8,552 nucleotides of DNA from JALYOK01 sp031419835 (lineage in GTDB: Bacteria; Pseudomonadota; Gammaproteobacteria; Burkholderiales; JALYOK01), in contig JANOLP010000252.1 of the NCBI GenBank assembly GCA_031419835.1, positions 1 through 8,552 on the forward strand, written 5' to 3'. Below the pieces are notes generated by a model. The model saw only the letters and a program-made list of their open reading frames with translations, made no database searches and was not told the DNA's origin. Below, piece after piece: positions 1-4,121 of the stretch (the stretch's first letter is position 1; each line of letters begins with the position of its first letter). The position numbers and the translations under genes were made by a program.

Positions 1-40
1 CAATACCGCACAATCGAGAATCGCGCTTTCAGTTAATGCC
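1..40 (+). other. Region upstream of pyrF, possible 3' end of an upstream gene
   Basis: Forty bases precede the pyrF ATG. No GGAG-like ribosome-binding sequence is visible just before that ATG. One forward frame is open from the window edge and stops at TGA 42-44, giving an ATGA overlap with the pyrF start and reading IPHNRESRFQLMP. Another frame stops at TAA 34-36 and reads QYRTIENRAFS. The pyrF frame itself is also open to the edge. Either of the first two could be the C-terminus of an upstream gene, but neither tail is recognisable. No promoter was identified. Confidence 0.3.
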
Positions 41-766
41 ATGACACAAAATTTACTGTCCACGAAAAATCTCCCGGTCCGAGAACGGCTGATCTTTGCC
101 CTTGACGTACCCAGCCGTAGTGAGGCGGAGAAAATAGTAGATGAACTTGGCGAGTCTGTTATTTTCTATAAGCTTGGCCTCGAGTTGTTTATGGCGGGCG
201 GGTACTTTGAGCTTGTGGATTGGTTGATCGCCCGCGGGAAAAAAGTATTCGTTGATCTAAAGTTTTTTGACGTTCCGGAAACGGTACGTTCCGCCGTACG
301 CCAGCTTAAAACTCGTCAGGTTTCATTCGCGACGGTACACGGAAACGACGCTATTCTTAGCGCTGCGGCGAGCGAGAAGGGCGAACTGAAAATTCTGGCA
401 GTGACAGTGCTCACCAGTCTGGATCGTGCAGATCTGGAGGCGCTTGGTTTTAAGTGCGACGTTAAGGATTTAGTTCTTTCCAGGGCAAAACGAGCGCTTC
501 AAATAGGGTGTGATGGCGTAATCTCATCCGGGCTTGAAGCGGCAAAGTTAAGAGCCGACCTGGGCGATAATTTTCTCATTGTCACGCCAGGAATCCGACC
601 GGTGGACAACGACGTGATCGACGATCAGAAACGCATCGTCACGGTCGAAAACGCCTTTCGAAACGGCGCCGATTACATTGTCGTGGGCCGTCCGATCAAG
701 AACGCACCGGATCGCCGCGCCGCGGCGGAAGATATCCAGCGCCGCATCAGTGCATTGTTTCAATAG
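41..766 (+). CDS. pyrF: Orotidine 5'-phosphate decarboxylase
   Basis: This enzyme decarboxylates orotidine 5'-monophosphate to UMP, the last step of de novo pyrimidine synthesis, in the cytoplasm. At 241 residues it fits the usual bacterial single-domain TIM barrel (about 230-245). The family residues are present: Asp22 in LIFALDVPS, Lys44 in FYKLGLELF, and the catalytic D-x-K-x-x-D set Asp72, Lys74 and Asp77 in VDLKFFDVPETV. The phosphate-binding part is VTPGIRP (181-187) and VVGRPI (214-219). Many relatives have a His in the LKLHD block where this protein has Phe76. ATG 41 is the only common start codon in frame within the window. It places 16 residues before LIFALD, which is plausible, but the frame stays open to the left edge and no good ribosome-binding site is seen. 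An upstream start is therefore possible. The gene converges on the 916-2423 cluster. Its first two thirds are noticeably less GC-rich than its last 170 bases. Confidence 0.96.
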   Translation: MTQNLLSTKNLPVRERLIFALDVPSRSEAEKIVDELGESVIFYKLGLELFMAGGYFELVDWLIARGKKVFVDLKFFDVPETVRSAVRQLKTRQVSFATVHGNDAILSAAASEKGELKILAVTVLTSLDRADLEALGFKCDVKDLVLSRAKRALQIGCDGVISSGLEAAKLRADLGDNFLIVTPGIRPVDNDVIDDQKRIVTVENAFRNGADYIVVGRPIKNAPDRRAAAEDIQRRISALFQ

Positions 767-798
767 ACGAGGCAGTAGCCACATTTGCTAACGTCGTT

Positions 799-817
799 TG
801 CGAGCCAGCCCCTCGCA
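799..817. repeat. Short stem-loop after pyrF
   Basis: TGCGAG (799-804) and CTCGCA (812-817) are perfect 6-bp complements around a 7-base loop. The stem starts 33 bases after the pyrF stop. No T-run follows on the plus strand, so it is not a canonical intrinsic terminator. It may help define the pyrF transcript end or may be chance. Confidence 0.35.
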
Positions 818-845
818 TGCGCGCGGTTCATTGTAAGCGTAGTGG

Positions 846-876
846 CCTGGAAGCCGCATGGATATTGCCTTCCAGG
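846..876. terminator. Stem-loop in the convergent gap, possible terminator
   Basis: CCTGGAAG (846-853) pairs perfectly with CTTCCAGG (869-876). The stem continues inside as GCA (856-858) with TGC (866-868) after a 2-base bulge, giving 11 base pairs in all. Its position between converging genes favours a terminator role on one or both strands. Neither strand has a T-run directly after the stem, so Rho-independent termination is uncertain. Confidence 0.45.
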
Positions 877-877
877 G

Positions 878-912
878 CGTCTGTTTCGCAATGAAGACGG
901 CGGGCGTTTTTT
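878..912 (+). terminator. Weak stem followed by six T, candidate pyrF terminator
   Basis: CGTCT (878-882) pairs with AGACG (895-899). After a 7-base GC-rich spacer there is a run of six T at 907-912 on the plus strand. The T-run fits an intrinsic terminator for pyrF, but the stem is short and separated from it. It lies immediately 3' of the stop codon of the opposing gene. Confidence 0.3.
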
Positions 913-915
913 AAG

Positions 916-1518
916 CTAGAGCCGCAATCCGCTTTCTTCCAAAACATCCCGCAACATCCCAATCCGATCGGTACCCCAAAATACTTCGTCGCGAAAAATA
1001 AAGCTGGGCACGCCGAACACGTTGCGCGCTTCGGCGTTCGCGCTAATTTTCCGCTCAAGTGTTTTACCTTCGTTCGCCAGAAAATCGTCGAAGCCATTCA
1101 GCGGCGCGCCAGCATTTTTGAGAGCGCGTTTGACGACCGCTACATCTTCGATATCGAACTCGCGATTCCAAAACGGCGGTAACACGTCGTCATGAAACTT
1201 GCGGAACACGTTGTGGTGTTGCGCCCACAACATGGCGATATGCACGAGCGTTGGATCGTAAATTTTTACCGTACCGCGAATGGTTAGGCCTTTGCGCTGG
1301 GCTAGACGCCGACAATCCATGTAGAGATATTTGACCTTCATCACCTCGCGCGCTGGACGTTGCTCCGGCTGGCCGCCGTAGGCGTTGGTAAGGTCGGTGT
1401 AGAAAGGAAACCACTCGAGCTTGATGTCGAAATCTTGCTCGAGTTGGTAGGCTTCGTCTTTCGCTAAATAGGAATAGGGGCTGCGGTAGTCGATGTAAAG
1501 CGAGACGACTTCAGCCAT
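916..1518 (-). CDS. DsbA-fold 2-hydroxychromene-2-carboxylate isomerase-like protein
   Basis: A 200-residue protein of the HCCA isomerase / kappa-class GST branch of the thioredoxin fold. The N-terminal strand and active-site loop read YIDYRSPYSYLA, with Ser13-Pro14 at the position where classical HCCA isomerases carry their catalytic serine. A helical insertion follows, and a C-terminal thioredoxin half holds the cis-proline motif FGVPSF (168-173, Pro171) and EVFWGTDR (178-185). There is no CxxC, so it is not a disulfide oxidoreductase, and no signal peptide, so it should be cytoplasmic. Characterised relatives isomerise 2-hydroxychromene-2-carboxylate in naphthalene breakdown using glutathione. 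No other aromatic-degradation gene is present here, so the substrate is unknown. The ATG at 1518 was chosen because it begins exactly at the conserved strand and one base after the preceding stop. An in-frame ATG at 1587 would add 23 unrelated residues inside the neighbouring gene. Translation is probably coupled to that gene. Confidence 0.87.
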   Translation of the reverse strand: MAEVVSLYIDYRSPYSYLAKDEAYQLEQDFDIKLEWFPFYTDLTNAYGGQPEQRPAREVMKVKYLYMDCRRLAQRKGLTIRGTVKIYDPTLVHIAMLWAQHHNVFRKFHDDVLPPFWNREFDIEDVAVVKRALKNAGAPLNGFDDFLANEGKTLERKISANAEARNVFGVPSFIFRDEVFWGTDRIGMLRDVLEESGLRL

Positions 1519-1519
1519 A

Positions 1520-1879
1520 TTACTTTGCCGGTTCGGCAGCGGCGGTGGGTGCGTCTTTACATTCGGGCGGGATTTCCGATTCGACAATGCGGCGGCTGGT
1601 GGAATAACGTACGCCGCGAATCATGATGTCTTTGCCGGTGGTTTCGTTGTGTGCTTTGCGCATGTATTTGAGGGAGTCGAAATCGCCGTCGACTTTGTCG
1701 CCGATCGATACTGCATTCGGGCTAAACAAAGTGATGAGGCCGAATTCGTCGGGCTTTTGCACGGTGGCGATGTTGCAGGTGACGTTGATGCCGACAATTG
1801 TTGCGGGACCGGCCCAAGCGGCAGATGCGGCAACGCAAAGGCCAAGCACAGCAAATTTAGAAAAGGTTTTTTTGTTCAT
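1520..1879 (-). CDS. Small exported protein of unknown family
   Basis: A 119-residue protein that I do not recognise. Residues 1-23 form a clear Sec signal peptide: MNKKTFSK, a hydrophobic core around FAVLGLCVAASAA, and a likely cleavage after AWA, leaving a mature protein of about 96 residues beginning GPATIVG. Cys15 lies in the signal core but its context (LGLC) does not fit a lipobox, so a soluble periplasmic or secreted protein is more likely than a lipoprotein. The mature part has just two cysteines, Cys35 and Cys107, which could form a disulfide. Its tail is Ala/Pro-rich (KDAPTAAAEPAK). The start at 1879 is set by the signal peptide and by GGAG at 1890-1893, ten bases upstream. An upstream in-frame ATG at 1933 would overlap the preceding gene and spoil the signal peptide. 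It lies 31 bp after the DUF2796-like gene and 1 bp before the isomerase-like gene, so all three are probably co-transcribed. Confidence 0.75.
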   Translation of the reverse strand: MNKKTFSKFAVLGLCVAASAAWAGPATIVGINVTCNIATVQKPDEFGLITLFSPNAVSIGDKVDGDFDSLKYMRKAHNETTGKDIMIRGVRYSTSRRIVESEIPPECKDAPTAAAEPAK

Positions 1880-1889
1880 GACGCGTAGT

Positions 1890-1893
1890 CTCC
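1890..1893 (-). promoter_or_regulatory. Ribosome-binding site deciding the start at 1879
   Basis: On the minus strand GGAG lies inside TTTGGAGA, ten bases before the ATG at 1879. The same TTTGGAGA block sits ten bases before the ATG of the preceding gene at 2423 (GGAG at 2434-2437). This shared arrangement supports 1879 over the in-frame ATG at 1933. Confidence 0.6.
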
Positions 1894-1910
1894 AAAGGAT
1901 CGTGGGAATT

Positions 1911-2423
1911 TTATAGTTTAAGGTCGGGCGCACCAGGCGCTAGCTCAGCGCTTTGCTCGCCTTTGTCGTTGGTCAATTGCAGAGATAGGTTTTTGATGTC
2001 GGGTAATTCCTGAAAAACTTTTACGCTCAAACTGTCGGGCTTGGCGCTGCATTCGTAACGGTAGGCCGCCTGAATATTGCCGAAATCGCCGGCGCGCTTG
2101 ACAGGTTTGCCTTCGCGATCGACGGCGAAGGCCGAACCGCTCGCAAATTTGCAACCGCTTTTCTCGGGGAACGCGAATAATTTTTCGCCTTCCTTCAAAC
2201 GCTTTAATACTTCTTCCGGCGGCAGGCCCGGCTTGTCTGGATTCGCCACCGCCATCGGCAAACGCAAGCGCGCGGTGACGGCGTTGGCTTCGACGTCGAT
2301 GAGCAATTTACCGTTGACGTATTCGGGCAAGGCTGAGCCGTCGGCGAATACAAGGGTTGGAAGCAGGGCGGCAATTGCCGCTACTTTCCAAAAAGAATCG
2401 AGGATGTTCTTTTGATTTGACAT
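1911..2423 (-). CDS. Secreted DUF2796 / ZrgA-like protein
   Basis: A 170-residue exported protein. Residues 1-27 are a Sec signal peptide (lysines 5 and 13, hydrophobic WKVAAIAALLPTLVFA, cleavage before DGSALPE). The mature part follows the DUF2796 pattern as I remember it. It has an early beta-rich stretch GKLLIDVEANAV then ARLRLPMAV, a charged helix PEEVLKRLKEGEKLFAFPE, Cys91 in KSGCKF, a second block QAAYRYECSAKPDSL with Cys125, and a C-terminal LQLTNDKGEQSAEL then APDLKL. The two cysteines could form a disulfide. In Vibrio the related ZrgA helps zinc uptake and carries a histidine-rich metal-binding stretch. This protein contains no histidine at all, so a zinc-binding role should not be carried over without proof. 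It is the first gene of the leftward three-gene cluster, with GGAG at 2434-2437 ten bases before the ATG. Family assignment rests on overall pattern, not on a search. Confidence 0.82.
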   Translation of the reverse strand: MSNQKNILDSFWKVAAIAALLPTLVFADGSALPEYVNGKLLIDVEANAVTARLRLPMAVANPDKPGLPPEEVLKRLKEGEKLFAFPEKSGCKFASGSAFAVDREGKPVKRAGDFGNIQAAYRYECSAKPDSLSVKVFQELPDIKNLSLQLTNDKGEQSAELAPGAPDLKL

Positions 2424-2440
2424 ACTTTACGTTCTCCAAA

Positions 2441-2470
2441 ATCAATTCATTAAGCTTTTTTAAAATTGAT
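2441..2470. repeat. 30-bp imperfect palindrome, possible operator
   Basis: ATCAATT (2441-2447) and AATTGAT (2464-2470) are perfect 7-bp inverted repeats separated by 16 bases that include AAGCTT (2452-2457) near the centre. The element overlaps the candidate -10 box and ends 17 bases before the ATG at 2423. It could bind a dimeric regulator or form an RNA stem in the leader. It does not resemble the usual Zur or Fur box. Confidence 0.35.
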
Positions 2471-2485
2471 ACGTTTCGTTTCTAA
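2457..2485 (-). promoter_or_regulatory. Weak sigma70-like promoter candidate for the three-gene cluster
   Basis: On the minus strand TTAGAA (2485-2480) is followed, after a 17-base spacer, by TAAAAA (2462-2457). This leaves about 33 bases to the ATG at 2423. The spacing is ideal, but the hexamers match the consensus at only 3 and 4 of 6 positions, and AT-rich DNA gives such matches easily. Confidence 0.25.
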
Positions 2486-2496
2486 CAGCACCCTCC

Positions 2497-2547
2497 CCCT
2501 CACCCTAGCCCTCTCCTCGTAACCGGGGCGAGGGGAGAGCGTGAGGG
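2497..2547. repeat. REP-like C/G-rich extragenic palindrome
   Basis: CCCTCAC (2497-2503) pairs with GTGAGGG (2541-2547). Inside it, CTCTCC (2511-2516) pairs with GGAGAG (2534-2539), with a possible further TCG/CGA pairing (2517-2519 with 2529-2531). One arm has the unpaired stretch CCTAGCC. The 'CCCTCACCCTAGCCCTCTCC' type of sequence resembles the short palindromic repeats scattered between genes in many proteobacterial genomes. Only one copy is present here. It may act as a transcript-end or RNA-stability element for gltD. Confidence 0.6.
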
Positions 2548-2552
2548 CGTGG

Positions 2553-2591
2553 CTTCGATAGGTTACCTATTCGTTAATAATTTTCTCGAAG
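2553..2591. repeat. Nested palindrome downstream of gltD
   Basis: Outer arms CTTCGA (2553-2558) and TCGAAG (2586-2591) enclose a tight palindrome, ATAGGT-T-ACCTAT (2558-2570), with 6-bp arms around one base. The two pairings share base 2558 and may be alternatives. It sits about 50-80 bases after the gltD stop, on the upstream side of the REP-like element for leftward transcription. A protein-binding site or part of the gltD transcript end are both possible. Confidence 0.3.
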
Positions 2592-2636
2592 ACAATACGC
2601 GAAGATCCAGTATCCATGCGCCTTTCAAAGCATCGG

Positions 2637-4061
2637 TTAACGCGGCAAAGCGGAATGACCCATCAAAAACTCATCAACCGCGCGCGCACATTGGCGGCCT
2701 TCGCGAATCGCCCACACCACCAGCGATTGGCCGCGACGCATGTCGCCCGCCGCAAAAACTTTGTCGGCCGATGTCTTGTAGCAACCTTCGCCATCGGTCG
2801 TCGCTTTCGCGTTATTGCGCGCATCTTTTTCGACGCCGAACGCTTCCAATACTTTTTGTACTGGGCTGACGAAGCCCATCGCCAGCAACACTAAGTCAGC
2901 TTTCATTTCGAATTCGCTGCCCGGCACTTCCTGCATTTTGCCGTCCTTCCACTCAACGCGGCAGGCGATAAGCTTGTTGACTTTGCCGTTCTCGCCTTCG
3001 AAGCGCTTGGTGGCGACGGACCAATCGCGCTCGCAACCTTCTTCGTGGGAACTTGATGTGCGCAAACGCACCGGCCAATAAGGCCACACCGGATTGACTT
3101 CGGGATCGGGCGGCGTCGGCAACAATTCAAACTGCGCGATGGATTTCGCGCCATGGCGATTCGAGGTGCCGACGCAGTCGGAGCCGGTATCGCCGCCGCC
3201 GATGACAACGACGTGTTTGTCGGTCGCGAATAAATCGGGAATGCTTTTGTCGCCGGCGACGCGTTTATTTTGCAGCGGCAGAAAATCCATTGCGAAATGA
3301 ACGCCATCGAGATCGCGACCGGGCACCGGCAAATCGCGCGGCTGCTCGGCACCGCCGGACAAGATCACCGCGTCAAATTTATCCAACACATCTTTGGCGG
3401 GCACATTGCCGCCGATATTTTGATTGACGCGAAACTCTACGCCCTCGGCGGCCATTTGTTCGACGCGGCGATCAATCAATCCCTTTTCCATTTTGAAATC
3501 GGGGATGCCGTAGCGCAATAAACCGCCGATGCGATCGCTCTTTTCGAACAGCACGACATCGTGTCCGACCCGCGCTAGTTGCTGCGCGGCGGCCATTCCT
3601 GCCGGGCCGGAGCCGACGACCGCGACTTTTTTGCCGGTATTATGTTTAGCCGACAACGGCACGACCCAGCCCTGCTCCCAGCCCTTATCGATGATCGCGT
3701 GTTCGATGGACTTGATGCCGACTGGATCGTCGTTGATGCGCAGCGTGCAGGCTTCCTCACACGGCGCGGGACAAACGCGGCCGGTGAATTCGGGAAAATT
3801 GTTGGTCGAATGCAACGTGTCGAGCGCGTTTTTCCAATCCTTGCGGAACACCAAATCATTCCAATCGGGAATGATGTTGTTCACCGGGCAACCGCTCATG
3901 CAAAACGGAATGCCGCAATCCATGCAGCGCGCGCCCTGGGTGCTAGCCTCGTCGTCCGTCAAATGCATGACGAATTCGCGGTAATGTTTTTTGCGCGCTT
4001 GCGGCGCCTCGTAGGGTTCCGCGAGACGCTCAAATTCCATGAATCCTGTTACTTTACCCAT
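2637..4061 (-). CDS. gltD: Glutamate synthase (NADPH) small subunit
   Basis: The 474-residue beta subunit oxidises NADPH and passes the electrons through FAD and iron-sulfur clusters to the large subunit. The N-terminal region carries the cysteine sets Cys46, Cys49, Cys54, Cys58 (CMDCGIPFC...GCP) and Cys97, Cys101, Cys105 (VCPAPCEEAC), which in this family bind low-potential 4Fe-4S clusters. The FAD-binding Rossmann motif is VVGSGPAG (148-155), followed by RIGGLLRYGIPDFKMEK (177-193). The NADPH-binding motif is VVIGGGDTG (285-293). The C-terminal FAD contact block is VFAAGDMRRG (435-444). Length matches typical proteobacterial GltD (about 470). The start MGKVTGFMEFER is the usual family N-terminus, with TAGG five bases before the ATG. 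It follows gltB by 60 bp on the same strand, so they form an operon. The reading frame is intact. Confidence 0.98.
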   Translation of the reverse strand: MGKVTGFMEFERLAEPYEAPQARKKHYREFVMHLTDDEASTQGARCMDCGIPFCMSGCPVNNIIPDWNDLVFRKDWKNALDTLHSTNNFPEFTGRVCPAPCEEACTLRINDDPVGIKSIEHAIIDKGWEQGWVVPLSAKHNTGKKVAVVGSGPAGMAAAQQLARVGHDVVLFEKSDRIGGLLRYGIPDFKMEKGLIDRRVEQMAAEGVEFRVNQNIGGNVPAKDVLDKFDAVILSGGAEQPRDLPVPGRDLDGVHFAMDFLPLQNKRVAGDKSIPDLFATDKHVVVIGGGDTGSDCVGTSNRHGAKSIAQFELLPTPPDPEVNPVWPYWPVRLRTSSSHEEGCERDWSVATKRFEGENGKVNKLIACRVEWKDGKMQEVPGSEFEMKADLVLLAMGFVSPVQKVLEAFGVEKDARNNAKATTDGEGCYKTSADKVFAAGDMRRGQSLVVWAIREGRQCARAVDEFLMGHSALPR

Positions 4062-4079
4062 ACCTGCCTACACGATGAA

Positions 4080-4102
4080 AGCCCCAGGACCAGCCTGGGG
4101 CT
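4080..4102 (-). terminator. Perfect stem-loop between gltB and gltD, possible attenuator
   Basis: AGCCCCAGG (4080-4088) and CCTGGGGCT (4094-4102) form a perfect 9-bp, very GC-rich stem with a 5-base loop, extendable by a G-U pair. On the transcribed (minus) strand only TTT follows, then CATCG, so it is at best a leaky intrinsic terminator. It begins 19 bases after the gltB stop and ends 18 bases before the gltD ATG. It could reduce read-through, stabilise the gltB end after RNA processing, or affect ribosome access to gltD. Confidence 0.55.
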
Positions 4103-4121
4103 CAAGAGTTAATCCCAAAAA

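Larger units (their letters stand above)
767..915. other. Convergent intergenic gap between pyrF and the isomerase-like gene
   Basis: This 149-bp gap separates two genes that point at each other. It contains three inverted repeats, at 799-817, 846-876 and 878-899, and a run of six T at 907-912. No ORF, RNA gene or ribosome-binding site was recognised. The most economical reading is a transcription-termination zone for both converging units. None of the stems is a textbook intrinsic terminator with a U-tract directly attached. Confidence 0.6.
2424..2636. other. Intergenic gap between gltD and the DUF2796-like gene
   Basis: This 213-bp gap lies between two leftward genes. It contains, from left to right, the ribosome-binding site of the 2423 gene, an AT-rich imperfect palindrome (2441-2470) with a weak promoter candidate, a REP-like C/G palindrome (2497-2547), and a further nested palindrome (2553-2591). 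Bases 2592-2636 show nothing recognisable. No credible coding region is present. Its length and content suggest that the three-gene cluster is transcribed separately from gltBD. Confidence 0.6.

Noticed and set aside
828..1097. 89-codon minus-strand ORF overlapping the end of the isomerase-like gene
   Set aside because: It overlaps a conserved coding frame and shows no signal peptide or domain. The overlapped frame is the convincing one.
1585..1587. ATG at 1587 as the isomerase start
   Set aside because: It would add 23 residues without family similarity and overlap the preceding gene by 68 bases. The ATG at 1518 starts directly at the conserved first strand.
1833..1837. Lipobox cysteine in the signal peptide of the small exported protein
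   Set aside because: The residues before Cys15 read LGL rather than the L-[A/S]-[G/A] pattern, and a good signal peptidase I site (AWA) follows.
1621..1854. 77-codon minus-strand ORF overlapping the small exported protein
   Set aside because: It is out of frame with the signal-peptide-bearing ORF and is a low-complexity Ser/Thr/Pro-rich translation typical of a shadow frame.
2424..2490. Zur or Fur box before the DUF2796-like gene
   Set aside because: Considered because ZrgA is zinc-linked, but the palindrome ATCAATT...AATTGAT does not match the usual Zur or Fur consensus.
2490..2550. Remnant of an insertion sequence or a CRISPR repeat
   Set aside because: Only one short palindrome is present, with no spaced repeats, transposase fragment or target-site duplication. 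A REP-like element fits better.
2549..2894. Two overlapping plus-strand ORFs across the gltD 3' end and the intergenic gap
   Set aside because: Most of each lies antisense to gltD, the rest runs through palindromic intergenic DNA, and the Arg/His-rich translations look non-coding.
3579..4112. 177-codon plus-strand ORF opposite gltD
   Set aside because: It is antisense to the intact gltD iron-sulfur and FAD region, with no recognisable domain and no supporting ribosome-binding site noted.
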